Shown here: positions 35,688-44,843 of the stretch, in pieces
How positions within the stretch are numbered: the stretch's first letter is position 1
Layout of the letters: every line of letters begins with the position of its first letter
Assembly: GCA_965223085.1 (NCBI GenBank)
Contig: OZ244981.1
Span: forward strand, 1,798,001 to 1,862,000
Reading direction: 5' to 3'
Length of the DNA stretch: 64,000 nucleotides
Source of the DNA: CBDCVO01 sp965223085
GTDB taxonomy: Bacteria > Pseudomonadota > Gammaproteobacteria > Ga0077536
Notes under the pieces: model-generated
Database searches by the model: none
Told to the model about the DNA's origin: nothing
The model's input: only the letters and a program-made list of their open reading frames with translations
Translations under genes and position numbers: made by a program

Positions 35688-36710
35688 ATGATCCCGTTTT
35701 CGGTGCTGGATTTAGCGCCTATCGTTGCAGGCGGGGATGCTGCGCAAGCGTTCCGTAATTCGCTTGATCTTGCCCAACACGCGGAACGTTGGGGGTTCCA
35801 ACGCTATTGGCTCGCCGAACATCACAATATGTCTGGGATAGCGAGTGCAGCCACTGCGGTTGTAATCGGGCATATTGCCGGCGGAACGGAGACGATTCGC
35901 GTCGGTGCCGGTGGGGTAATGTTGCCGAACCATGCGCCCTTAATTATCGCCGAACAATTTGGCACCTTAGCGTCTCTCTACCCGGGACGGATCGATCTTG
36001 GTTTAGGACGTGCTCCGGGCACGGACCGGCGCACGGCGCAAGCGTTACGGCGCGATTTTATGCACGGCGCCGATCGTTTCCCTCAAGACGTGATGGAATT
36101 GCAAGCGCTATTTGCTCCCGCGAAACCTGATCAGGCGGTCCAGGCTGTTCCAGGTGCGGGCTTGCAGGTGCCGCTATGGATCTTGGGTTCGAGTCTCTTC
36201 GGCGCACAACTCGCGGCAGCACTCGGTCTGCCGTTCGCTTTCGCATCGCATTTCGCACCGGCTGCATTATTGCCCGCGTTGGAGACTTACAGACGGCAGT
36301 TCCAACCCTCGATGCAGCAGCAGCAAGCTTATGCCGCCGCCTGCGTCGGTATGTTCGCTGCGGCAAGCGACGCTGAAGCAATGCACCTGTTTTCTTCGGC
36401 GCAGCAACAATTTACTGACTTACATCGCGGCAAGCCGGGGCCGCTCAAGCCACCCATCGATAATATCGAGAATTATTGGTCCCCAGCCGAGCGGGCCGGG
36501 GTGAATGAAGCTTATCGCTATGCTATGGTCGGGGCTCGCGATACGATCGAAAAAAAATTACAAGAATTTTTGCGTACGACTGGTGTTGATGAATTAATTC
36601 TTACTAGTCAGATCTATGATCACGATGCCCGCATGCGATCTTTCGAAATCGCCAAAGAGTTGCAAACTACCGTATCGGAGTCTTTGTATGTCGATACGGA
36701 TTCGGTGTGA
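35688..36710 (+). CDS. LLM-class flavin-dependent oxidoreductase (MsnO8-type)
   Basis: A 340-residue luciferase-like TIM-barrel protein. FSVLDLAPIVAGGD at the start, RYWLAEHHNMSGIAS, VGAGGVMLPNHAPL and YPGRIDLGLGRAPGTD are typical of the YhbW/MsnO8 subgroup. These enzymes use reduced FMN or F420; FMN is expected here. Substrate unknown. It is 53 bases after rhlB and upstream of the selenoprotein gene. Confidence 0.93.
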   Translation: MIPFSVLDLAPIVAGGDAAQAFRNSLDLAQHAERWGFQRYWLAEHHNMSGIASAATAVVIGHIAGGTETIRVGAGGVMLPNHAPLIIAEQFGTLASLYPGRIDLGLGRAPGTDRRTAQALRRDFMHGADRFPQDVMELQALFAPAKPDQAVQAVPGAGLQVPLWILGSSLFGAQLAAALGLPFAFASHFAPAALLPALETYRRQFQPSMQQQQAYAAACVGMFAAASDAEAMHLFSSAQQQFTDLHRGKPGPLKPPIDNIENYWSPAERAGVNEAYRYAMVGARDTIEKKLQEFLRTTGVDELILTSQIYDHDARMRSFEIAKELQTTVSESLYVDTDSV

Positions 36711-36800
36711 ATAAGATCATCCGTTTTTGTTAATCTTCGCCTCAAATAGGGCTAATATCTGGCGGAGAGCGTAACGCGATGTACCTGAAGAGGAAAAGCA

Positions 36801-37676
36801 ATGTCCATAGATTATATGCGAGCGATTAATGAGCGTTACTTGCGCTTGGGATACACACCCTACCGTTGGTACCACGCCGAAACGCCTCCACCTTGGCAGG
36901 CGCTAGCAAAGCCGATCGCCGCCTCGCGTCTCGGTTTATTGTCTACTTCTGGTGCTTACACTGTCGGTCAATTGGCGTATCACTACAAAGACGATACATC
37001 GATCCGCGCGATTTCTAGCAAGACGGCGGCAACTGATTTACGTTTTTCTCACATTACCGAGAATTATCTAGTCGATGCAAAAAAAGATCCGGACTGCATA
37101 TTGCCGTTACGAGCACTACGGAGTTTGCACAAGGAAGGCGTTATCGGGTCTTTGGCCAACAAGTTTTTCTCGTGCATGGGGGGTGTCTATTCCCAACGTC
37201 GCGTTCGCGAGGAAACCGCTCCGGCGCTACTGGAGGCTTTTCGCGCGCAGCAAATTGACGCTGCCTTGCTCGTTGCAATGTGACCCGTATGTCATCAGAC
37301 CGTGTGTCTGATTGCACGTCATTTGGAGAATAATGGTATTCCGACTATGTGCGTGGGCAGCGCGCTTGATATTTTGCAAGCGGGGCGACCACCGCGAGCG
37401 ATATTTGTCGATTATCCGCTCGGACACACCGTTGGCAAACCCTTCGATAAAGCGGATCAACTCGCAATTGTGCGGGCGGTGCTCGAAGGCTTTAATGCGC
37501 TGTCAGAGGCGGGACAAGTTAGCCAATTGCCGCATCGTTGGGGTGACGATAATTGGCGCACGGAGGCGGCGTCGACGGAGGCGAAAGATACCCGCCAAGC
37601 TCGCGATGATACGCCGCAGTTTCAATTGCCCGCTGATCGCGAGGCGGCGCTTGCCAGCGGCGCCTTAGAATTGTGA
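36801..37676 (+). CDS. Probable selenoprotein, glycine/sarcosine/betaine reductase B family
   Basis: An open frame of 291 residues if TGA 37281-37283 is read as selenocysteine (residue 161). Upstream sequence ends DAALLVAM; after the TGA the same frame continues PVCHQTVCLIARHLE, then IPTMCVGSALDIL and FVDYPLGHTVGKPFD, and stays open for 130 codons. The U-P-V-C-H-Q-T motif is a redox UxxCxxT site; homologues in this GrdB/PrdB-like family have Sec or Cys there. A SECIS-like hairpin starts right after the TGA. An aggaa site precedes ATG 36801. If Sec is not inserted, a 160-residue truncated product results. The selA/B/C/D genes are not in the window. Confidence 0.82.
37281..37321 (+). promoter_or_regulatory. 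Bacterial SECIS-like hairpin
   Basis: The apical stem is ATCAGAC (37294-37300) paired with GTCTGAT (37306-37312), a perfect 7-bp stem closed by the loop CGTGT with G at its second position. The loop begins 17 bases after the UGA, within the range known for bacterial SECIS elements. The UGAC that includes the UGA can pair with GTCA at 37318-37321 to form the lower stem. This fits the SelB-recognition rules for bacteria. Confidence 0.75.
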
Positions 37677-37706
37677 TGGATAGCGAATTTTGGACTTAGC
37701 ATTTGC

Positions 37707-38651
37707 ATGCTCGTCGATCAACTGCATAAATTTATTTTTGAAGATTTACCTGTTAAAGGTGCGGTGGTGACGGTGGCATCCGGTTGGCAGGAGTTGCTCG
37801 ATCGGCGCGCTGCGGTGGAACCGTTCCCGACACCAATCAAGGGCCTGTTGGGCGAAATGTTGGCAGCGGGATTATTGATGCAATCCAGCATCAAGTTCTC
37901 AGGTGCCTTGGTTTTGCAGTTGCACGGCGACGGCCCTCTTTCACTCGCCGTCAGCGAGGTACGCTCCGATATGAGTTATCGGCTTACAGCTCAGGTGCAC
38001 GGTACTGTAGAGACACACGCGAAGCTGGCGGAGTTAGTCAACGTAACGGGTGAAGGTCGCTGCGTGATCACCCTAGATTCCGCAGGCCGGGCACCAGGTG
38101 CACAACCATACCAAGGCATCGTGCCGTTATTTGGGGATGGACGCGAGCCGCTTGCTGAGATTTCTCAGGCTCTCGAGCATTACATGTTGCAGTCAGAACA
38201 ACTCGATACTCGCTTGATATTGACGGCCACGGATAGAGTAGCGGCGGGACTCATGTTGCAGCGTCTGCCGCGTCGGGGTTCGCACGAAGAGCAGATCGTC
38301 GGTAAGGACGAAGATTTCAATCGCATCGCGATGCTGGCTTCGACCTTGACGGCCCACGAGTTGCAAACTTTAGCCGCTCACACCTTACTGCGGCGCTTGT
38401 TCGCAGAGGAGGACGTGCGTTGTTTCGCGCCCTTAACACCGCGGTTCTGCTGTACTTGCAGTCGCGCGCGGGTAGCCGAGATGTTACGCGGCTTAGGTGA
38501 CGAAGAACTGCGTTCTATTGTCACCGAGCATGAGGCGGTCGAGGTCGACTGTGAGTTTTGCGGTGAGTCTTATAACTTCGATGCGGTAGACGTCGGAAGA
38601 CTATTGACACCTGAGCGTGATTTACCGCCCTCTTCAAGCGATCTTCACTAG
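37707..38651 (+). CDS. hslO: Redox-regulated chaperone Hsp33
   Basis: A 314-residue Hsp33. The start LHKFIFEDLPVKGAVVTV and KGLLGEMLAAGLLMQSSIKF are typical. The C-terminal redox switch has CTC near residue 248 and CEFC near residue 281, the four zinc-binding cysteines that form disulfides on oxidation to activate the holdase. Lies 30 bases after the selenoprotein gene, so both may be on one transcript. Confidence 0.97.
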   Translation: MLVDQLHKFIFEDLPVKGAVVTVASGWQELLDRRAAVEPFPTPIKGLLGEMLAAGLLMQSSIKFSGALVLQLHGDGPLSLAVSEVRSDMSYRLTAQVHGTVETHAKLAELVNVTGEGRCVITLDSAGRAPGAQPYQGIVPLFGDGREPLAEISQALEHYMLQSEQLDTRLILTATDRVAAGLMLQRLPRRGSHEEQIVGKDEDFNRIAMLASTLTAHELQTLAAHTLLRRLFAEEDVRCFAPLTPRFCCTCSRARVAEMLRGLGDEELRSIVTEHEAVEVDCEFCGESYNFDAVDVGRLLTPERDLPPSSSDLH

Positions 38652-38669
38652 CTTTCTATGTCCGTCCCC

Positions 38670-39434
38670 TTATTGTGCGATCCAACCGCCGTCGACCGGT
38701 AGCGCGATGCCGGTCACATAGCTCGATTTATCCGACAACAGCCAGCTAACTGCGTCGGCGATCTCCGCGGCATCCGCAACACGTCGCAGCGGGACGGCCT
38801 TAATCAGCTGCTCTCGGATTTTCACACTTGCTTCAGTTACTCGCTCGAGCATTGGCGTTTGAATAAAGCCAGGGCAAACGGCATTGACGCGGATGTTTTT
38901 ACCCGCATACTCGAGCGCGATCGTTTTCGTCAATCCGACGACACCGTGTTTCGCCGCGTTATAGGCCGCCGATCCGGGGACTCCAACCAACCCAGCGGCT
39001 GAAGCTGTGCTCACGATTGAGCCACCATGACTTTGCTTCAGCATTTGCGATATCTCATGCTTCATGCAGATAAACACCGCGCTTAGGTTTACCCGCAACA
39101 CGCGCTCCCAGTCGGCTAGGGAAAGATCAATGATCTTGGCTGTAGGCCCTTCGATCCCAGCGTTATTAAACGCTCCGTCCAGCGCCCCATGGCGACTGAC
39201 GATATCAGTAATCAAAGCCCCGACCTGGTCGTTGTCAGCTACGTCCACGTGATGGTACTCAGCGCGTCCGCCAGCCGCCTCGATCGTTGCGATCGTTGCG
39301 GCTCCCGGCGAATCTTGAATGTCGGCGACTGCAACAGTTGCGCCCTCCCTGGCGAGTTCGATTGCCGCGGCACGGCCGATGCCCGTGCTACCACCTGTGA
39401 CCAAAACGGTTTTCCCATCCAATATTTTTGCCAT
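38670..39434 (-). CDS. Short-chain dehydrogenase/reductase
   Basis: A 254-residue SDR. The NAD(P) motif is VTGGSTGIGRAAA near residue 11, NNAGIEGP follows, and the catalytic Ser-Tyr-Lys set is in STASAAGLVG and AAYNAAKHGVVG. The C-terminal VTGIALPVDGGW is the usual family ending. I start at the second in-frame ATG (39434). An Asp at the end of beta-2 (VADIQDSPG) suggests NAD preference. Substrate unknown. Confidence 0.93.
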   Translation of the reverse strand: MAKILDGKTVLVTGGSTGIGRAAAIELAREGATVAVADIQDSPGAATIATIEAAGGRAEYHHVDVADNDQVGALITDIVSRHGALDGAFNNAGIEGPTAKIIDLSLADWERVLRVNLSAVFICMKHEISQMLKQSHGGSIVSTASAAGLVGVPGSAAYNAAKHGVVGLTKTIALEYAGKNIRVNAVCPGFIQTPMLERVTEASVKIREQLIKAVPLRRVADAAEIADAVSWLLSDKSSYVTGIALPVDGGWIAQ

Positions 39435-39789
39435 ATGCCTATACTCAACCAAGGCTTCGCAATGTGCTCACGTTAATGCCGCGAACCACTGCCTATGTTA
39501 GCGCTCTCGACCGACGACGGTCCATATACTAACGCACGGATAATAGAAATTGCGTCCGTAACGCCTTCAAGGAGAATTTGTGCACGCATCTTTTTTTGCG
39601 AGCTTGTTGGTGTTGATGGCGGTGATTTGAACCGCTAGGGCCATTTCGCGCAGTTTCGGTTTGCCGCCAGTGTTGGGGGCAGCTCGGCCGCAATATTGTG
39701 GACCCGCGTGTCAGGGTAGGTAGAATCTAGCAAAGTCCAGTATTGCGCAGAAACATGCGATTGTTGTGTAAATCTGATGGGAGACAACG
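39435..39789. other. Intergenic region, about 355 bases
   Basis: Divergent region between the SDR and crotonase genes. A T-run at about 39589-39595 is not preceded by a convincing stem. No gene or structured RNA recognised. Confidence 0.4.
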
Positions 39790-40665
39790 ATGGAAGCGAA
39801 CACTAATCCTAGCTATATTCTCTACGAAACACCCGAAACCGCTATCGCCCGGATCGTGCTCAATCGTCCCGAAACCGCCAATGCACAAGACACCCGGTTT
39901 TTGTACGAGCTCAACGACGCGTTCGATCGCGCAGCGCATGATGAAGATGTCCGCGTAATCATCTTGAGCGCAAACGGTAAGCACTTTTCTTCCGGCCACG
40001 ATCTTGGCGAAAAAAGCTGGCATAAGAACATGCACGAGTACACGACGGTTGGGACGATGTGTGGCTTTACTTGCGCCGGCGCGGAGGCTCAAATGAGCCG
40101 CGAAGAAGAAATCTATATTGGATTTAGTGAACGTTGGCGCAACATTCCCAAGCCAACAATCGCCTCGATTCAAGGCAAGTGCATCGCGGGAGGATTGATG
40201 TTGGCGTGGCCGTGTGACTTGATAATCGCTACTGACGACGCGAGCTTCAGCGATCCCACGGTTAGTTTCGGTGTCGGCGGGGTGGAGTATTTCACGCACG
40301 TGTGGGAAGTCGGTGCTCGCAAGGCGAAAGAGATGTTGTTTACTTCAGACGAGTTAGGTGCCACGGACGCGTTGCGCCTAGGCATGGTTAATAGGATCGT
40401 CCCACGCGATCAGCTCGAGCAAGCAACGCTGGAAATGGCGCGCAAAATTGCGCAGAAATCCCGCTTCGCTCTAAAAATGGCAAAAAAGGCGGTCAACGGC
40501 GCACAGGACGCACAAGGCCGCGACGTAGCGTTGCAGAATGCGTTTCATTTGCATCAACTGGCCCATACTCATTGGCTGAAACTTTACGATTTTTTGTTGG
40601 ACCCGACGGGCTTGCCCGAGAATACTCGCAAAGCATTAGGCGTAACGCTGCCTGACGACGAATGA
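39790..40665 (+). CDS. Enoyl-CoA hydratase family protein
   Basis: A 291-residue crotonase. IVLNRPETANAQDTRF, FSSGHDLGEKSW and IQGKCIAGGLMLAWPCDLIIA are the family blocks in order. It is 25 residues longer than usual, with an inserted segment after the first oxyanion motif (about residues 80-115) that contains MCGFTCAGAEAQ. Similar long forms occur among crotonases with unassigned substrates. Followed by a good intrinsic terminator, so it is the last or only gene of its transcript. Confidence 0.92.
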   Translation: MEANTNPSYILYETPETAIARIVLNRPETANAQDTRFLYELNDAFDRAAHDEDVRVIILSANGKHFSSGHDLGEKSWHKNMHEYTTVGTMCGFTCAGAEAQMSREEEIYIGFSERWRNIPKPTIASIQGKCIAGGLMLAWPCDLIIATDDASFSDPTVSFGVGGVEYFTHVWEVGARKAKEMLFTSDELGATDALRLGMVNRIVPRDQLEQATLEMARKIAQKSRFALKMAKKAVNGAQDAQGRDVALQNAFHLHQLAHTHWLKLYDFLLDPTGLPENTRKALGVTLPDDE

Positions 40666-40674
40666 TCGGCAATT

Positions 40675-40702
40675 AGCGCGCTCAGGCTGGCGCTTTGTTT
40701 TT
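40675..40702 (+). terminator. Intrinsic terminator after crotonase gene
   Basis: AGCGC (40675-40679) pairs with GCGCT (40690-40694), with an inner GC/GC pairing around a 4-base loop, followed at once by TTTGTTTTT (40694-40702). It lies 10 bases after the stop codon. Confidence 0.7.
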
Positions 40703-40732
40703 CGGCACACGATTGTGGTGACGGGAAATACA

Positions 40733-41548
40733 TTATACGGTGGTGCTGCGGTGTACCGACGCCCGTCTGCGGTTGGCATAAGCACCGAGTTCGGCATCAA
40801 TCGGCGGTTCGCTAAGCAGTCGGTCGAAATATGCAAAAGCCTGCGGATAGGCAGTGCGTGCATTGTTACTAATCGGCACTAAGTTTTGCGCACACAGGGT
40901 ATCGACATAGTCATTTTCACGTAAAAATTGCGCGACATCGCAGACGAAAGAGATGTCTGCAATCGACAACACGTCTCCAACTAGAAAACGCCTAGGTTTT
41001 GCGACCGACAGTTCAATTCCTGCGAAATAAAATTCAAAGGCCGACGCCATGCGCTCGTAAGTTTCTGCGCTAAGCGATCCATCCGCGAGGGCCAATAAGT
41101 AAACCTGGGCTTCCCGCGCAAAGACTAAGTTGGCATCCAAAAAACTGTCGATACGGGATGCGGTGTAGCTGTCGTTACCATAAAGCGACACGTGATCGGC
41201 GCCAGCCCGCGCGACAGCTCGCAATATGCTGTTTGATTCGAACACGCCAATTTTGCCGTCGGGGCTGAACGCCGCGGGTACGGTGCCAAAGGGATGCGCG
41301 CGGAGAAATGCATCGGTTTTAAACAAGGTGTCACTGAACCCGCGACGGCTGGCACGTGCATGCGGGCTGGTTGCGTCGCGTTCTCCTACCTCGAGCGGTT
41401 GCGCATCGAAATCCCATAACCATTCTGACAGCTCCTGGGGTTTGGCGCCGATCACGTCGATCTCGAGTCCGCAGATTCGCGCCGCTATCTGGGCCTTTAT
41501 TACCCGAGGATTCGGTAAGTAGGAAAATATTCTAAGCACCTCGGACAC
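40733..41548 (-). CDS. Glutathione S-transferase family protein
   Basis: A 271-residue protein with a GST N-terminal thioredoxin-like half (LRIFSYLPNPRVIKAQIAARICG; FESNSILRAVAR is the SNAIL-like glutathione-binding motif) and a helical C-terminal half with FLVGDVLSIADISFVCDV. It is longer than typical 200-220 residue GSTs because of a 30-residue insertion before the FGTVPAA segment. Role in detoxification is a guess from family. Confidence 0.85.
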   Translation of the reverse strand: MSEVLRIFSYLPNPRVIKAQIAARICGLEIDVIGAKPQELSEWLWDFDAQPLEVGERDATSPHARASRRGFSDTLFKTDAFLRAHPFGTVPAAFSPDGKIGVFESNSILRAVARAGADHVSLYGNDSYTASRIDSFLDANLVFAREAQVYLLALADGSLSAETYERMASAFEFYFAGIELSVAKPRRFLVGDVLSIADISFVCDVAQFLRENDYVDTLCAQNLVPISNNARTAYPQAFAYFDRLLSEPPIDAELGAYANRRRASVHRSTTV

Positions 41549-41707
41549 GTTTTGTTTCCTCGTTTTTACTACGTGCTTTTGATCTAAGTTACATTATATT
41601 TGTGATGTGAGTGCATAGCGACGTATTGCTAACGCATTTTCACATCGTGGTCTATAATCGGGCCAATTAACCCCTTTAGCGGGCGAGAAATTCCGAGTAA
41701 GCGTTAA

Positions 41708-42487
41708 ATGGATCCAGTTGTTAGTGTCATAGGCCTGTGGCTTCTTTTTGGTGGCAGCCATATCGTGCTCTCCACCGCGCCGATTCGCCAACGATTGGTG
41801 AGCGTTTTGGGTGAGGCGGGCTTCGTGTTTCTGTACGTCGTCGTCGCCGCCGTTACCTTCGCATGCTTAGTGTTCTACTACGCCAATAATCGTATCGTAA
41901 GCGTTGAGCATCATACCGCCGCGGTGAATATTGTCTTACTGATTTTGGCGTCTATAGCGATCGTCACCGGGCTCGTGCTAATTAGCTTTTGCGTGATTGA
42001 ATATATTCACAGCGCTCAAGCGGCATTTGCGAATACTACCGTAGAACCGTCAGGGATAGCTAGAATTACGAGACATCCTTTTCTCGTTGGAAACGTGCTT
42101 TTGTTCGGTACCCACGTCCTATTAGCAACTAGTTTGATCGATCGGGTATTTTTCAGCGGGTTTGTAACGCTTTCGATAGTCGGCATGATTCACCAGGATC
42201 GGAAGCTAACAACACGAAAAGGGCCTAACTACGCTGCTTTTGTTGATGAAACTTCGTCGATTCCTTTTCTCGCGATTATGTCTGGTAGGCAGAAGTTGGT
42301 CCTCGCGGAGATCAGTCTTCCACCCGTGCTCATTGGGATCGGTATTGCCTTGTTGTTAAGAACCATCCATGATTCGATTTTTAATCATAGTGGTTTTTGG
42401 TTTTTGTTGGCAATAATAACCATCGGCGTAGTTGAAACAATATTGGCGTTGAAGTTCAATGTCGGTAGACGGCGGCCGTCCGCTTGA
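41708..42487 (+). CDS. NnrU family membrane protein
   Basis: A 259-residue protein with about six membrane segments. GGSHIVLSTAPIRQRL, then FLYVVVAAVTF, and GIARITRHPFLVGNVLLFGTHVL are the NnrU signature. NnrU was named for genes near denitrification clusters, but its relatives occur widely and act in membrane or haem-related roles not well defined. No denitrification genes are near. A TATAAT-like box is visible at about 41650-41655 upstream. Confidence 0.88.
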   Translation: MDPVVSVIGLWLLFGGSHIVLSTAPIRQRLVSVLGEAGFVFLYVVVAAVTFACLVFYYANNRIVSVEHHTAAVNIVLLILASIAIVTGLVLISFCVIEYIHSAQAAFANTTVEPSGIARITRHPFLVGNVLLFGTHVLLATSLIDRVFFSGFVTLSIVGMIHQDRKLTTRKGPNYAAFVDETSSIPFLAIMSGRQKLVLAEISLPPVLIGIGIALLLRTIHDSIFNHSGFWFLLAIITIGVVETILALKFNVGRRRPSA

Positions 42488-42532
42488 GCACGGTATGAGT
42501 TTTTCAATTGACATAGTTGCAGGTAAAGGGCG

Positions 42533-43250
42533 TTAATCGCACCCGGCCAACATGATCGCTCGAGCCAGCCGCTCAGGATCGCTGAAGCATACTTCATGGC
42601 TTCCGGGGATTTGCACTAGGCGAAACAAGCCAAGCCTTTCCGATAAGCGCGGATGCCAACCATGGCTATGCGGTAGTGCGGTGTCTTCTGTGCAGTTAAT
42701 GTACGACTTCGGTAAGTTTATTTCAGCAGGTGCTTTACTGAGCTGAACCGGATCGGAAAACGTTTTGTAAGGATGCGGATTTAGTTGTGCATAGGCTTGT
42801 TGTGCAATTGCCGTGAACGCATCGTTAAGATAAAGCGTCGCGCCAGATCGGAAACGGCAACATGACGCTACCATCATCCGTGGCCAAGTTCTCGAAGAGT
42901 TCGACATAGTGTGGTGGGAGGAGATCGTTTAAGGATTCACCAGGCAAAGGTACGAATGCGTTCCAATACACGAGTCGGCGGATTTGCTGAGGAATTTGAT
43001 CGGCGAGCGCGGTGATTATCACGCCCGCATAGCTGTGTCCCACGAGCACCGCATCTTCAATGGCGCGGCGCTCGAAATAGTCGCGCAGCGCATTAATCAC
43101 TTCGCTTAAGCCGATCGTTTTGTCGTCTCCATCATCGTTTCCAAGCAGTGTCGGGAGCTGCACTTCGTGCCCGGCGTCGCGGATTGGGGCTGCCGTTTGT
43201 TCCAACAGCGCACCGCAGTGCCATCCCCCATGCACGATAATGTACTTCAT
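42533..43250 (-). pseudogene. Alpha/beta hydrolase, broken by a one-base insertion
   Basis: The N-terminal part (from ATG 43250, with a strong aggaggg site) has IVHGGWHCGALL and VLVGHSYAGVIITAL, where the serine of GHSYAG is the nucleophile, as in plant-methylesterase/salicylate-esterase-like hydrolases. The reading frame shifts at 42832-42834, where an AAA (TTT on the coding strand) has one base too many; the other frame then continues LNDAFTAIAQQAY to IPGSHEVCFSDPERLA, giving the catalytic His in GSHE. Reading through would give about 238 residues. Either a real lesion or a homopolymer error. Confidence 0.8.
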
Positions 43251-43276
43251 CGGTTTCGATTTCCCTCCTGCTACTC

Positions 43277-43298
43277 CCGATATTGTATGAGGACCGCG
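43277..43298. repeat. Left-arm fragment of the dispersed palindromic repeat
   Basis: Matches 17078-17099 at 20 of 22 positions (CCGATATTG, two differences, TGAGGACCGCG). No right arm was found downstream. It lies between the broken hydrolase gene and the arsR relic. Confidence 0.6.
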
Positions 43299-43364
43299 CC
43301 AGTTGGCGAAGGCTAGGTACGTGTGGGCGTCGCGCTGGCGTCCGAATCGTGGTCGCTGCCCGAA

Positions 43365-43647
43365 ACGCATGGGCTATAGCGCTCGACACACTCGCGGCGC
43401 TAGCGCAGGAAACCCACCTCGAAGTCTGTCGTGCGTCGATTAAGGCGGGTCCCGCCGGCGTGCCTGCCTCCGAGATCGCGGTGACCCTTGCGGTACGGCA
43501 AAACACCTGGTCGAACCAGCTGGAAATTTGGCTCGTGGCGGGCGAATAAACAGTCTGCGCGACGGCCGGGTGGTGCGGTAGTAGGTCAATTACCCGGGCA
43601 CGCAGGGCTTGTTGACGTTCCTATTGAAAGACGGTTGTCAGGGTGAG
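43365..43647 (+). pseudogene. arsR: arsR-family regulator relic
   Basis: The first frame reads LDTLAALAQETHLEVCRASIKAGPAGVPASEIAVTL in consecutive blocks, which is the start of an ArsR winged-helix domain. After about 43545 the homology moves to another frame: NSLRDGRVVR, two adjacent stops (TAG TAG), then VNYPGTQGLLTFLLKDGCQGE, which is the ArsR C-terminus (usually ending CCQGE). One frameshift and two nonsense codons make it a true relic. One of the two metal-binding C-terminal cysteines has become Gly. Confidence 0.82.
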
Positions 43648-43701
43648 GCAACGATCCGTGCGCCGCTAGGCAAGCTGACGGCGTGTACGACCACTAAAGA
43701 T

Positions 43702-43902
43702 ATTAACAGCACTGAACCCAAAATCGACCACCTAGGATTGCAAACCGATGATAGCGAAGCGTTTGATTTCTTGCGGGAACAGCTTCTCGCCGCGAATGGG
43801 GAAATATTCGACCAACCAGAAGTACGGTATTGTTGCGTGAATTCAACGAAAGCTTGGGTAGGAGATCCGGACGGCGGCATCTCGTGGGAAACGTTCCAGA
43901 CG
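43702..43902 (+). pseudogene. arsI/cadI-like glyoxalase-fold relic (C-terminal half)
   Basis: The in-frame sequence IDHLGLQTDDSEAFDFL, then VRYCCVNSTKAWVGDP and ISWETFQT, matches the C-terminal half of ArsI, the C-As lyase that degrades organoarsenicals (also annotated CadI). The vicinal CC pair that binds arsenic is still there. The N-terminal half is missing: the relic is joined directly to the end of the arsR relic. In intact operons arsR and arsI are often adjacent. Overlaps nothing else except the tail of the cyclophilin gene nearby. Confidence 0.78.
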
Positions 43903-43919
43903 CGTAGCGCTGCCGCGAG

Positions 43920-44519
43920 TTATGATTCTGGCTGTGGAGAGCGGCACGGCGCACGCGGAGCCGGGGCAGCAGCTCGAATTCGTGCGGCTGAATGAATCAC
44001 GATCGCTTCCTCTGGAACGTTCGCGCGCCCTGCACTAGTTGCGGTTGGTACTACCGCGATCTCATCTACGATCTCGAGGCCCGCGATGACTTTTCCGAAC
44101 ACCGTATAACCCCAGCCGTCTTGACCGGGATAATCGAGAAATGGATTGTCGGCATGGTTGATGAAGAACTGCGCCGTCGCTGAATGAGGATCATTAGTTC
44201 GCGCCATGGCGACGCTACCGCGCAGATTTTTCAAGCCATTGTCCGCTTCGCTCTTAACAGGGTCGCAAGTTTCTTTGCGCTCCATCTCTGGCGTCAGCCC
44301 GCCCCCTTGGATCATGAAATTCGGGATCACACGGTGAAAAATAGTGCCGTCATAGAAGCCTTCATCGACATAACGAAGGAAGTTTACCACGGTGTTCGGC
44401 GCGTTCTCGTCATCTAGCGCAATGGTGATATCACCCTTAGTCGTTTTTATAATTACTTCGTTGTCGTTGGCTGCCGCGACGCCCAGCATTAATAGCCATT
44501 GCGTCATCAAGCATGTCAT
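43920..44519 (-). CDS. Cyclophilin-type peptidyl-prolyl isomerase, exported
   Basis: About 199 residues. A hydrophobic start (TQWLLMLGVAAAND) looks like a signal peptide, followed by the cyclophilin core: TTKGDITIALDDENAP, FHRVIPNFMIQGGG, SATAQFFINHADNPFLD and GYTVFGKVIAGLEIVD. It matches periplasmic PpiA-type enzymes. The start is uncertain between 44519 and 44507. The last 22 residues (RIRAAAPAPRAPCRSP) are an unusual tail that runs into the arsI relic, as if the original stop was lost. Confidence 0.92.
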   Translation of the reverse strand: MTCLMTQWLLMLGVAAANDNEVIIKTTKGDITIALDDENAPNTVVNFLRYVDEGFYDGTIFHRVIPNFMIQGGGLTPEMERKETCDPVKSEADNGLKNLRGSVAMARTNDPHSATAQFFINHADNPFLDYPGQDGWGYTVFGKVIAGLEIVDEIAVVPTATSAGRANVPEEAIVIHSAARIRAAAPAPRAPCRSPQPES

Positions 44520-44690
44520 TAAGGATAAAGGGCGCAAGTGCAAGATGTGTTCCCCGACGATGTGAAAGCTCGCTTGCGCTAATGATAACCAACTTGACGG
44601 CCGAGGAAAAACAGACGCCGGCATCTACCGGCGCTGCAAAACTTTATGGCCACCTTATTTTGGTGGCTGCAAACATACCGCACTCTGCCG
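44520..44690. other. Upstream region of the cyclophilin gene
   Basis: Part of a 475-base stretch without a strong gene (44520-44994). GCCACC and GGTGGC (44649-44667) form a 6-bp hairpin around a T-rich loop. Otherwise nothing recognised. Confidence 0.35.
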
Positions 44691-44843
44691 TTAGAAAACC
44701 CGGTCATCGAGCTTGGAAATGCTGTGGTGCAGCTCGGTGCCAGCTACTGCTCGGGGTGGCTGGCGGGATCCACACGCCTCCACCCGCACTGCCGTCATTA
44801 CAAATACACAGACGAGTATGATCATGATGCGATACGAATCCAT
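44691..44843 (-). CDS. Possible small lipoprotein-like ORF
   Basis: A 50-residue frame beginning MDSYR, then a hydrophobic stretch (IMIILVCVFVMTAV), then VEACGSRQPP. The layout resembles a short lipoprotein such as LptM, but Glu at position -2 of the supposed lipobox is unusual. GGGGAG lies 6 bases before the ATG. Weak candidate. Confidence 0.28.
   Translation of the reverse strand: MDSYRIMIILVCVFVMTAVRVEACGSRQPPRAVAGTELHHSISKLDDRVF

Noticed and set aside
39560..39600. Intrinsic terminator at the T7 run
   Set aside because: No stable stem precedes the T-run, and no plus-strand gene ends before it.
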